A stretch of 64,000 nt of DNA. Source: Planctomycetota bacterium. Lineage in GTDB: Bacteria > Planctomycetota > Phycisphaerae > Phycisphaerales > Zrk34. Under the pieces are notes generated by a model, which saw nothing but the letters and a program-made list of their open reading frames with translations, was not told the DNA's origin and did no database searches. Location of the stretch: assembly GCA_016125255.1 (NCBI GenBank), contig WGMD01000005.1, positions 1-64,000 of the forward strand. The letters run 5' to 3'. The translations under genes were made by a program, and so were the position numbers. Shown here in pieces: positions 32,720-40,531 of this stretch. Position 1 is the first letter of the stretch, and every line of letters starts with the position of its first letter.

Positions 32720-34639
32720 TCACGAATCCTTGCGGCACCGGCCCGGCGCCCACCAGCGCATCATCGCCGACAGCGCCGACAGCAGCACGGCCGCCAGCAC
32801 CACGCCGACGACGCCCAGCGCGACGGTGGCGATCGTCTTGAACTTGCTGCGCGCCTCAAACGACTGCTCCCAGGCGGCGAGGAGCTTCGCGTCCTGACCC
32901 TGAAGCTCGTGCATGACGAGCGTCGGCGGGTTGGGATCGGGCGCGGGGCCGACGGCGGCGACAGTGCTGTAATAGATGGGCTTGCCCGGGCCGTGACATT
33001 CCATGCAGCCGGTCGCGCCCAGCGCCTGTCGGGCCGGGCGGACATCGTGGCCGAACGACCAGCGGTACGGATTGGCCGCTTCATTGTCGAAGCTGACGAT
33101 CGTCTTGCCGTCGTCACTGAGCTTGTAGGCCCGGCCCCCGCTGACGTAGACGGGCGTGGCGTCGGGCGCATCCTTGGCGAGCGTCCCCAGCGCCTTGACC
33201 AGCGCCGCGTTGAACTGCTCCACCGACTTCGTCGCGGTCAGCTTGTCGAGCTTGGCCTTCTCGTCGGCGGTGAGCTGATCGTCGGTCGCCTTGGAGCGTT
33301 CTTCGCCGAGGGCTTCGGTGCGGTCCTTTGATGAAAGTTTGACCGCGACGACTTCCGCGCGGAAATCCTTGCGGACGCGCAGCGGGCTGCGCAGTTTGCC
33401 GTACGCGGTGTCGGGGTCGAGGGGCGTGATCCTGTTGTCCTTCATCTCGCCCCAGAAGGCGGGCCAGACGATGCGCTGCGGGTGGATCAGGCCGTCGTCG
33501 CCCTTGGCGAAGACCGGCTCGCGAATCAGCGGCATGTCGTCATCGGTGCGGGTCTGCGACATGGTGCCGAGCTGATGTGCCATGGCGGTCTTGATCGCCA
33601 TCGCCGTGTCGCCGGGGCGCGGACCGGCATGGCAGGTCGTGCAGGCGATGCGGTCAAAATGCACCGGCGGCAGTCCCTTGTGCACGAGCTTGGGCGAGCC
33701 GAGCCGGCCGGTCTGGTGACAACCCATGCAGGTGAGCGAATCGACCTTCACGCCGGCGTGGTCTTCTTCGCCCTTGTAGCCGCGCACCGTGTCGTGCGCG
33801 ATGCCATTGCGATGGCAGTCCACGCACATCAGCCCCGCCTTGATGTGCACATCGCCGTCGTGCGTCCAATCCTCGCCGGCATTGGGCCCGACGCGCTGGA
33901 CGGTGTGGCACTGATAGCACTGATTGTTCGTCGGCTTGCGGATCACATCGAAGAAGACGCGTTTTTCCGCGTCGAACTTCGTCAGGTCATAGTTGGCTTT
34001 TTCGCCGTCGGCGGTTTTCGTCGCCTTGCCCAGTCCGATCGACTCCATCGACGCCGCCTCGTAGTCGCCCTTGCCGACGCGTTCGTTCCATGTGTCGAAG
34101 CTGAAGCGGTGCGAATTGTCGTGACAGATGAGGCAGTCGATGACGAGCGGAGCGGCGGGCTTGGCGTTTTCACCTTCGGGTTTGGCGAACAGCGTGCCGG
34201 CTCCGCCGCCGGGGATGAATCCGCCAAAGGTCTTGGTGAAGGTTTCGGGCGTGATGCCCAGGTCGGCGGGTTTGAACGTGCCCTTCCATCCGCGATAGGA
34301 CAGCGGGATTTGCGAGCCGGTGCGTGCATCGGTCCAGATCCAGGGCTCCCCCGGCCGGCCGGGCGTCGCGCCTTCGAGCGCCGCATTGAAGTGATACCCG
34401 TGCGAGATCGTCGCGTAGTCGTGGCACTTGCCGCAGGTATTGGCGGGCGAGTACGGCGGCGGGTTCTCCGCGGCGGGGTCGATCTGCCGCTTCTGCGCAT
34501 CGTAAAGATGGATGTTGTGCACGAACTGGCTGCGGCTGTCGGTGCGCTCGAAGTTGCTGGCCCAAGCCGCGGGGGCGATGAGCAAGAGCAGCGCGGTCCA
34601 TGCCAGACACCGGGTCGTGGTGGTTTGCCTCGTTTGCAT
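32720..34639 (-). CDS. Membrane-anchored seven-haem c-type cytochrome
   Basis: A 639-residue exported protein with signal peptide (LAWTALLLLIAPAAWAS), seven CxxCH motifs (CGKCH 69-73, CLICH 169, CYQCH 241, CVDCH 272, CMGCH 304, CTTCH 333, CMECH 545) and a C-terminal transmembrane helix (~602-622) followed by a short basic tail. Spacing between haems is wide, with large non-haem regions (~75-165 and ~340-540), so it is not a simple NapC or cytochrome c3 type. It should carry electrons on the periplasmic side. Start at 34639, with GGAG upstream. First gene of a set with a b-type cytochrome and a discoidin-like protein. Confidence 0.88.
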   Translation of the reverse strand: MQTRQTTTTRCLAWTALLLLIAPAAWASNFERTDSRSQFVHNIHLYDAQKRQIDPAAENPPPYSPANTCGKCHDYATISHGYHFNAALEGATPGRPGEPWIWTDARTGSQIPLSYRGWKGTFKPADLGITPETFTKTFGGFIPGGGAGTLFAKPEGENAKPAAPLVIDCLICHDNSHRFSFDTWNERVGKGDYEAASMESIGLGKATKTADGEKANYDLTKFDAEKRVFFDVIRKPTNNQCYQCHTVQRVGPNAGEDWTHDGDVHIKAGLMCVDCHRNGIAHDTVRGYKGEEDHAGVKVDSLTCMGCHQTGRLGSPKLVHKGLPPVHFDRIACTTCHAGPRPGDTAMAIKTAMAHQLGTMSQTRTDDDMPLIREPVFAKGDDGLIHPQRIVWPAFWGEMKDNRITPLDPDTAYGKLRSPLRVRKDFRAEVVAVKLSSKDRTEALGEERSKATDDQLTADEKAKLDKLTATKSVEQFNAALVKALGTLAKDAPDATPVYVSGGRAYKLSDDGKTIVSFDNEAANPYRWSFGHDVRPARQALGATGCMECHGPGKPIYYSTVAAVGPAPDPNPPTLVMHELQGQDAKLLAAWEQSFEARSKFKTIATVALGVVGVVLAAVLLSALSAMMRWWAPGRCRKDS

Positions 34640-34788
34640 GCGCGTCAGACTCCGAACCGGGGGAAGCGGGCACAACGATGCGCGGTGTGCCATTGTCCGC
34701 CAACGCGGCTGATTTTGCAACCGTTCGCCGCCTCGCGACCCCGCCGGTAATTCCGTATCATGATCGACCCCACCGGAAGGAAATCGCC

Positions 34789-35616
34789 ATGATTCAAAGC
34801 TGCGTGACCATCAGTCTGGTCGAACAAGCCCGCGGCGGACCGTTCGTTTTCTGGGACGATCTGGCGGACGCGATCGCCAAGGCGTCCAAGCTCAAGTACG
34901 ACGCCGTCGAACTGTTCGCGCCGGGGCCCGATGCGGTCAAGGCGTCGGACCTGGCGAAGATGCTCGAAGATCATGCGCTGGCGCTGGCGGCGGTCGGCAC
35001 GGGTGCGGGGTGGGTCATTCACAAACTTCAGCTCTGCGATCCCGATGAGAAGAAGCGCACGCTCGCCATCGACTTCATCAAGACGATGATCGACTTCGGC
35101 GGCCCGCTGGGCGCGCCGGCGATCATCGGGTCGATGCAGGGACGCCACGGCGGCGATGTCGATGAGATGACCGCGATGTGCTACCTGGGCGAGGCGCTGC
35201 AGGAATTGGGCGAGCACGCGGCGGGGTACGACGTACCGCTGATTTACGAGCCGCTCAATCGCTACGAGACGAACCTGATCAATCGGCTCGTCGACGCGTC
35301 GGATTTTCTGGGCACGCTCGACACGCTCAACGTGCGGCTGCTGGCGGATCTGTTTCACATGAACATCGAGGAGCAGGACGTCGCGGGGGCGCTGCTGGAA
35401 GCGGGCGGGACGGTGGGTCATGTCCACTTCGTCGACTCCAACCGCCGCCCCGCCGGCTGCGGGCACACGATCTTCGAACCCATCGTCGCGGCGCTGCGGC
35501 AGATCGGCTACGAGGGCTATGTCAGTGCCGAGGCCCTGCCGTATCCATCACCGGAGGAGGCGGCCGAGCTGCACATGCTCGCATATCAGAAGTATTTCCC
35601 GCCGGGGGAGGAGTGA
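34789..35616 (+). CDS. Sugar-phosphate isomerase/epimerase-like TIM barrel (hydroxypyruvate isomerase-like)
   Basis: A 275-residue AP-endonuclease-2 type TIM barrel. Metal-binding residues are placed as in xylose/hydroxypyruvate isomerase-like families: PLIYEPLNRYETNLINR (Glu), LLADLFHMNIEEQD (Asp, His), GHVHFVDSNRRPAGCGH (His), GYEGYVSAEALPYPSPEEAA (Glu). No signal peptide. The start at 34789 follows a strong AAGGA site (GGAAGGAAATCGCC). It is divergent from the cytochrome set; no operon partner. The substrate is unknown, likely a small sugar or keto acid. Confidence 0.8.
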   Translation: MIQSCVTISLVEQARGGPFVFWDDLADAIAKASKLKYDAVELFAPGPDAVKASDLAKMLEDHALALAAVGTGAGWVIHKLQLCDPDEKKRTLAIDFIKTMIDFGGPLGAPAIIGSMQGRHGGDVDEMTAMCYLGEALQELGEHAAGYDVPLIYEPLNRYETNLINRLVDASDFLGTLDTLNVRLLADLFHMNIEEQDVAGALLEAGGTVGHVHFVDSNRRPAGCGHTIFEPIVAALRQIGYEGYVSAEALPYPSPEEAAELHMLAYQKYFPPGEE

Positions 35617-35636
35617 GAAACCGGGAGTTGGGAGCC

Positions 35637-35670
35637 GAAGAGAGGCACGCCGCGAGCGGCATCGCTGAAC
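35637..35670. repeat. TTTAGCG/GCCGC dispersed palindrome
   Basis: GAAGAGAGGCACGCCGCGAG followed by CGGCATCGCTGAAC; near-identical (in reverse orientation) to 43179-43212. Located in the gap between two convergent genes. Confidence 0.75.
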
Positions 35671-35681
35671 GGAGGACGGGG

Positions 35682-36236
35682 TCAGTTGGGTTCGGTCGTG
35701 ATGGGGGGTTCCTTTTCTTCGCCGGTCAGGGTGGATTTGACCTTTTCGTAGGTTTGCTCGGCATCGTCGAGGGCCTGGGTCATGCCAGCCTTGGCTTCGT
35801 CCCATGCTTGGCCGGTCGTATCTTTGAGCTTGGCGAGCTTCTCGGCGGCGGCGGCCTTCTGAATCTCCAGTTGCTCGCGCATCTTCCGCCATGACGACTT
35901 GGCGCTGTCGGACAATTCGCTCGTCTTGTCGGACGCCTTGTCCTTGAGCGCATCAATCTTGTCGCTCAGCTCGGCGAGCTTGACCTTCGCGGCGGCGATG
36001 AACTCGTCCTTTTTCTGATCGGCGTACTTGGCGGTCGTCGTCACGGCTTCGCCGACTTCCTTCTTGACGTCGTCGGCGGTGACCTTCGGTTCGGTCGGCT
36101 CCGCAGCGGGCGACTCCGCGGCAGGTTTGGGTTCCGCAGCGGGGGCCTGCGGTGCGGGCGGTGCGGGGGCGGGTGGCTTGTTGCATCCGACGAGCATCAA
36201 CGCGATGAGGCAACTGAGGGCAAGGAGCGCTTTCAT
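35682..36236 (-). CDS. Predicted lipoprotein with helical coiled-coil repeat
   Basis: A 184-residue protein with a lipoprotein signal (LLALSCLIALMLVGC, lipobox LVGC with Cys18), a Pro/Ala/Glu-rich linker (PPAPAPPAPQAPAAEPKPAA), then a long charged amphipathic helix region (~50-170) with repeated ELSDKIDALKDKASDKTSEL and KMREQLEIQKAAAAEKLAKL patterns. It resembles apolipoprotein/LEA-like helical proteins only in composition. Probably anchored to the outer or inner membrane. A perfect 24-base palindrome lies just upstream of its ribosome-binding site. Function unknown. Confidence 0.75.
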   Translation of the reverse strand: MKALLALSCLIALMLVGCNKPPAPAPPAPQAPAAEPKPAAESPAAEPTEPKVTADDVKKEVGEAVTTTAKYADQKKDEFIAAAKVKLAELSDKIDALKDKASDKTSELSDSAKSSWRKMREQLEIQKAAAAEKLAKLKDTTGQAWDEAKAGMTQALDDAEQTYEKVKSTLTGEEKEPPITTEPN

Positions 36237-36255
36237 GGTGAACCTCCGATGGAAA

Positions 36256-36279
36256 GTTCAGGGATGGCCATCCCTGAAC
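36256..36279. repeat. Perfect 24-base palindrome
   Basis: GTTCAGGGATGG is followed immediately by its exact complement CCATCCCTGAAC. It lies about 20 bases upstream of the lipoprotein start codon (minus strand), before the GGAGG site. It could be an operator, a leader hairpin or a dispersed palindrome. Confidence 0.8.
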
Positions 36280-36410
36280 ATTCGGCTTTTGATTGATCAT
36301 AGAAGTATTCGACGCATACATACGCCGGCGGGATGATCGCGATTGCCGAAAGTGGGACATCTTCGCGGATTTGTTCGATTTCCGGCAATCGAGCGGCGGG
36401 GCGATATGAT

Positions 36411-37355
36411 ATGGGCATGGGAACGGATGCCCCCGCCAATGCCTGTGCGCTGCTGGATGAACTGGGCGCGACGTATGAGCGCGACACGCCGCTGGGGCCG
36501 CTGACATGGTACGGCGTCGGCGGGGTCGCCCGGACGCTGGCCCACCCGGCGAACACCGAACAACTGGCTGCCCTCGTCGAACGCTGCGCCGCAGCTTCGA
36601 TCCCGGTGCATGTGCTGGGCAAGGGGGCGAACCTGCTCGTGCCCGAAGGCGTCGTCGAGGGCATCGTCATCGTGCTCGACGCCCCGCCCTTCCGCACGTT
36701 CGCCATCGACGCGACGCGCATCATCGCCGGCGGCGGGGCGGACCTGGAACGCATCATCACCGCCAGCGTCCGCGCGGGCCTCGCCGGTCTCGAAGGACTG
36801 GCGGGCATCCCGGCGAGCGTCGGCGGAGCGGTCCGCATGAACGCCGGGGGCGCGTACGGCGAAATCGGCCCGTATGTCGAATCCGTCACGGCCATCGAAC
36901 CCGACGGCCGCATCGTCACGCTCGACCGCGCGCAGCTTCAATTCACCTACCGGCACTCGAATATCGGTGAGCGATTCATCGCGGCGGCGACGTTCGCGCT
37001 GAGCCCGACCGATGATCAACCCGCCCTGCGCGAGAAGCTCAAAAGCGTCATGGCGTACAAAAAGAACTCGCAGCCGATGGCGGCCTCGTCGGCGGGCTGC
37101 GCGTTCAAAAACCCGAAGAAAGTCAGCCCCAAAGGCGCCGGTCAACTCATCGACGAAGCTGGGCTCAAGGGCCTGCGCGTCGGCGGGGCGGAGGTGTCGA
37201 ACGTACACGCCAACTTCATCGTGCTGCATCCGGGCGGGGCGGCTTCGGATGTGCTGTCGGTGATGGACGAGGTTCAGAAGCGCGTGGCGGCGCATCACGG
37301 GATCGCATTGGAGCGGGAGGTGGTGGTCTGGCCGACGAATGAGGGGGCGGCGTAG
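36411..37355 (+). CDS. murB: UDP-N-acetylenolpyruvoylglucosamine reductase
   Basis: A 314-residue FAD enzyme of peptidoglycan precursor synthesis. Evidence: TWYGVGGVARTLAHPANTEQL, VHVLGKGANLLVPEG, GLEGLAGIPASVGGAVRMNAGGAYGEIG (FAD-binding), YRHSNIG, and AGCAFKNPKK...GAGQLIDEAGLKGLRVGGAEVSNVHANFI. It is a type II enzyme; the proton-donor position in AGCAFKNP is Cys, where many homologues have Ser. TATGAT ends just before the two candidate ATGs (36411, 36417), and no clear Shine-Dalgarno is present. First gene of a murB-ddl-ftsQ set. Confidence 0.95.
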   Translation: MGMGTDAPANACALLDELGATYERDTPLGPLTWYGVGGVARTLAHPANTEQLAALVERCAAASIPVHVLGKGANLLVPEGVVEGIVIVLDAPPFRTFAIDATRIIAGGGADLERIITASVRAGLAGLEGLAGIPASVGGAVRMNAGGAYGEIGPYVESVTAIEPDGRIVTLDRAQLQFTYRHSNIGERFIAAATFALSPTDDQPALREKLKSVMAYKKNSQPMAASSAGCAFKNPKKVSPKGAGQLIDEAGLKGLRVGGAEVSNVHANFIVLHPGGAASDVLSVMDEVQKRVAAHHGIALEREVVVWPTNEGAA

Positions 37356-37399
37356 CGGGGTGTGCGGTTCGGGGTATCGATCATGAGAGGGTCACGACG

Positions 37400-38293
37400 G
37401 TGAACGACACATTGACGGTGCTGGTGCTGGGCGGCGGACCGGACCGGGAGCGGGACGTCTCGCTGGTCAGCGCGGCGGCGGTGGCGGCGGCGCTGCGCAG
37501 CGGCGGGTATCAGGTGATCGAATCCGACATCGGGCCGGGCAATGAATCGGCGCTGGACGGGAAGTTCGACGTGGTGTTCCCGGTATTGCACGGCAAATGG
37601 GGCGAAGGGGGCGCGCTTCAGCGGATCATGGAGATGCGGAAACTCAAATTCGTCGGCTGCGGATCGCGCGCGGCTTCGACGGCGATGGACAAATACGCAT
37701 CGAAACAGGTGGCGGAAAAGTCAGGCGTGCCCACCGCCCCGTATCAACTGTTGGGCCCGAGCACGCCGATCGCCCTCGACGCCCCGATGGTCATCAAGGC
37801 CCTGACCGAAGGCAGCAGTTTCGGCATGGCGATCTGCCCGACGCTCGAGGAAGCGGTCGCGGCGCGGAAGGAGATGGTCAGCCATTTTGCCTTTCAGATG
37901 GCTGAAAAGTACATCGCTGGTCGCGAGCTGACCGTCGGCATTGTCGACGACAAGGTCCTGCCGCCGATCCAGATCGTGCCCAAGGCCAAGTTCTACGACT
38001 ATCACGCCAAGTACAAGGCCAATGATACCGATTACCTGTTCGACATCGACCTTCCGCCGGAGGTGATCGAGTCGATCAAGGGTTATGCCATGACGATGCA
38101 CCGGGCGATCGGCTGCCGGCATCTGAGCCGGGTGGATTTCATGGTTGATGCCGACGCCCGCCCGTGGTTTTTGGAGATCAACACGATGCCGGGGTTCACG
38201 GACCATTCGCTGGTGCCGATGGCGGCGCGGCGGTCGGGAATGGAGATGGGGGCGTTATGCGACCGATTGGTTCGGCTGGCGCGGGAAGGATGA
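37400..38293 (+). CDS. ddl: D-alanine--D-alanine ligase
   Basis: A 297-residue ATP-grasp ligase forming the D-Ala-D-Ala dipeptide for peptidoglycan. Evidence: VLVLGGGPDRERDVSLVSA (family GG-S-EHEVSL), VVFPVLHGKWGEGGALQ, FVGCGSRAASTAMDKYASK, PMVIKALTEGSSFGM, AEKYIAGRELTVGIVDDKVLPPIQI, YDYHAKYKANDTDYL, SRVDFMVDADARPWFLEINTMPGFTDHSLVPMAA. It starts with GTG at 37400 preceded by GAGAGG. Length is standard for DdlB. Same direction as murB, 44-base gap. Confidence 0.96.
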   Translation: MNDTLTVLVLGGGPDRERDVSLVSAAAVAAALRSGGYQVIESDIGPGNESALDGKFDVVFPVLHGKWGEGGALQRIMEMRKLKFVGCGSRAASTAMDKYASKQVAEKSGVPTAPYQLLGPSTPIALDAPMVIKALTEGSSFGMAICPTLEEAVAARKEMVSHFAFQMAEKYIAGRELTVGIVDDKVLPPIQIVPKAKFYDYHAKYKANDTDYLFDIDLPPEVIESIKGYAMTMHRAIGCRHLSRVDFMVDADARPWFLEINTMPGFTDHSLVPMAARRSGMEMGALCDRLVRLAREG

Positions 38294-38371
38294 ATTTGCC
38301 GATATGAGATTCGGACACGTTGGAGCGCCGGAGGATTGTGCGCGCCGGTTTTATCGGAAGGACACGACGAC

Positions 38372-39307
38372 ATGGGTTGGTTTTTAGGTTCCAAACCGCA
38401 GAAGAAGAAAAAGCCCGCCGCCAAAAAGAGCACGGGGAAACGCGAGCCGTGGGACCCGGCCAAGACGCTGCGGGCGGTTCGGGCCGGCGTCTGGGTCGTG
38501 CTCGTCGGCGGGGCGGCCATCGGATGGGTGCTCGGGCAAAAGGCCCTCAAGCAGCACATCGCCGCCACGAAAGCCACCATGCCGATCGTCGATCTTCATG
38601 ACGCCCCGGTCTGGATGCCGCCGACGGTGGCGGATCACCTGCGCAGCATCGTCGCGTCGGGCGTGGAACCCGATCCGTTCGATCAGGCGTCGCTGGCGAA
38701 TGTCGTCGGCGACCTTCAGGAAAGCGCCTGGGTCGAGCATGTGCAGCGCGTGCAGCGTCTGCCCGGCGGGCGCATCGAAGTGATCGCCTCCTACCGCCGG
38801 CCCGTCGCATTGATCGAATCGGGCGACGGGTATCACCTCGTCGACGGGCGCGGCGTGCTGCTGCCCCTGACCTACCCGGCGGACAAGGCGGCGATGCTCG
38901 GACTGCCGATGATCCGCGGCGTGCAGCATGCGCCGCCGCTGCCGGGCGATACATGGGCCGGGGGCGATGTGCGGGCGGGGCTGCGGCTGGGGCTGCTGGC
39001 GTACGCCGAGCCGTGGGCCAATCAGGTGCGCTCGATCGACGTGACCAACTACGGCGGGCGCATCGACCGGTCGGCGCCGCAACTGCTCATCGCGACGCGG
39101 CACGGACTGGTGCGATGGGGCCGCGGCATCGGCGAGGAGCAGTTCTACGAGCCGCCGGCTTCGACGAAGCTCGCGCACGTCGATCTGATCATGCGCAAGT
39201 TCCACACCATCGACGCCGGCGGACAAGTCGTCGACGTGTTCGGCGACTCGGTCGTGACGCATCCGATCGCCGAGGCGCCGGAGCTGCGATACACTTCAGC
39301 ACAGTGA
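38372..39307 (+). CDS. ftsQ: FtsQ-like division protein
   Basis: A 311-residue bitopic protein: basic cytoplasmic N-terminus (KKKKPAAKKSTGKR), one transmembrane helix (~37-55), then a periplasmic part with VQRLPGGRIEVIASYRRPVALIESGDGYHLVDGRGVLLPL, which matches the beta domain of FtsQ/DivIB where the LP-G--V-V-RRP-A pattern is typical. Position after murB and ddl is the classical dcw order. Start at 38372 follows GGAAGG. No ftsA or ftsZ follows; the next gene is a membrane protein, then greA. Assignment rests on pattern plus synteny. Confidence 0.75.
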   Translation: MGWFLGSKPQKKKKPAAKKSTGKREPWDPAKTLRAVRAGVWVVLVGGAAIGWVLGQKALKQHIAATKATMPIVDLHDAPVWMPPTVADHLRSIVASGVEPDPFDQASLANVVGDLQESAWVEHVQRVQRLPGGRIEVIASYRRPVALIESGDGYHLVDGRGVLLPLTYPADKAAMLGLPMIRGVQHAPPLPGDTWAGGDVRAGLRLGLLAYAEPWANQVRSIDVTNYGGRIDRSAPQLLIATRHGLVRWGRGIGEEQFYEPPASTKLAHVDLIMRKFHTIDAGGQVVDVFGDSVVTHPIAEAPELRYTSAQ

Positions 39308-39960
39308 GCGAATCGTTTCCGCATCGCGTGGTTTCCCGGCCGCTGGTCATGGGCTGGTGCGCCTGGCTGCTGGTCAGTTGGGTGTTGAATCTGGATGTGG
39401 TGTCGGCGCAGTGGCTCACCGAGCCGGCGATCGAACCGGCGGTGCGCGGGCTGATGCAGTCGATCATGATCGGATTGGGGCTGCTCTGGCCGGTGTGCCG
39501 ATTGAGCATCGCGGTCGACGATCCACCGGGCATCGCGACGGCCGTCGACCTGGCGACGTTACTGATCATCGTGCAGCCGGTGCTGTGGCTGGTGCGGCTT
39601 CAAGCGGGCTGGACGCTCGACCGCACGCTGCTCATCGACGTGACGCTGACGGTCTGGGCGGCGGCGGCGGGACTGTTCATCTGGGCCGGCCGCATGAGCG
39701 CGAGCAACGCCGGTCGATCGGGGGCGATGGCGGCATGCGTCGGGCTGATGATCGGCGGATGGTTCGTTACGCTGCTGACGGGCATCGCCGAACCGGCGAG
39801 CTGGTCGCCGCCGCATATGCTCTGGGCCCTGACGCGGGAGATTTCGGTCGATGAGGCCCGCGCGGAGGCGGGGCGGCTGGTCGTGCTTTCGGCGGGAGTG
39901 GCGATTGCGTGGCTGGTGATGTTGATTCGGTATCGCCCCGCCGCTCAAACAGGGGTATAG
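39304..39960 (+). CDS. Integral membrane protein of unknown function
   Basis: A 218-residue protein beginning with GTG at 39304, overlapping the ftsQ stop by four bases (GTGA), so translation is coupled. It has about six hydrophobic helices (VMGWCAWLLVSWVLNL, MQSIMIGLGLLWPVCRL, AVDLATLLIIVQPVLWLV, LIDVTLTVWAAAAGLFIWA, MAACVGLMIGGWFVTLLTG, LVVLSAGVAIAWLVMLI). No known family. Coupling to ftsQ suggests a role at the cell envelope or division site, but that is inference. Confidence 0.65.
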   Translation: MSESFPHRVVSRPLVMGWCAWLLVSWVLNLDVVSAQWLTEPAIEPAVRGLMQSIMIGLGLLWPVCRLSIAVDDPPGIATAVDLATLLIIVQPVLWLVRLQAGWTLDRTLLIDVTLTVWAAAAGLFIWAGRMSASNAGRSGAMAACVGLMIGGWFVTLLTGIAEPASWSPPHMLWALTREISVDEARAEAGRLVVLSAGVAIAWLVMLIRYRPAAQTGV

Positions 39961-40017
39961 TGTTCTCTGGCGGCGTCAAAGGTGACCCGTCTCGGTTGAA
40001 GCTTGGAGCAATGATTC

Positions 40018-40482
40018 ATGGATTTCATCACCGCCGACGAAAAAGCCCAGATTGAGGCGCGCCTCAACGATCTGATCGCCCACCGCCCCGTCATCTCGCA
40101 GCGCATCGCCGAAGCGCGTGCGCTCGGTGACCTCAAGGAAAACGCCGAGTACCACGCCGCCCGCGAAGACCAGGGACTCGAAGAAGCCGAGATTCGCCGG
40201 CTCGAGCAGCGGCTCAAGACCGCTCAGGTCGCCGACGACGTATCGGTCCCCGAAGACATGGTCTTCCTCGGCGCCGTCGTGAAGCTGCGCGACACGGCCA
40301 ACGGCGACGAAGACCTCTACAAACTCGTGGGCGAAGCGTCGGGCAATTTCGACATGGAAGTGATCGAAGTCACCGTGACGAGCCCGATGGGCGAAGCGCT
40401 GATGAAAGCGCGCGTCGGCGAAGTCGTGAAAGTCGACCTGCCCCGCGGCATCAAGCGCTTCGAAATCATCGAGCTGATCTGA
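40018..40482 (+). CDS. greA: Transcription elongation factor GreA
   Basis: A 154-residue protein with the N-terminal coiled coil ([60 protein letters not shown]) carrying the acidic tip [12 protein letters not shown] and a C-terminal FKBP-like domain ([24 protein letters not shown]...ISSPMGEAL-like [24 protein letters not shown]). It rescues backtracked RNA polymerase by transcript cleavage. GGAG lies 11 bases before the ATG. Confidence 0.95.
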   Translation: MDFITADEKAQIEARLNDLIAHRPVISQRIAEARALGDLKENAEYHAAREDQGLEEAEIRRLEQRLKTAQVADDVSVPEDMVFLGAVVKLRDTANGDEDLYKLVGEASGNFDMEVIEVTVTSPMGEALMKARVGEVVKVDLPRGIKRFEIIELI

Positions 40483-40531
40483 CCCTTTTGCATCACAACC
40501 ACTGCCCAACGAGCGGCGCGGCCTCCGCGAC

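Noticed and set aside
31574-33331. 585-residue plus-strand frame over the cytochrome genes
   Set aside because: Low-complexity Ser/Arg-rich product; the minus strand holds CxxCH motifs and membrane helices.
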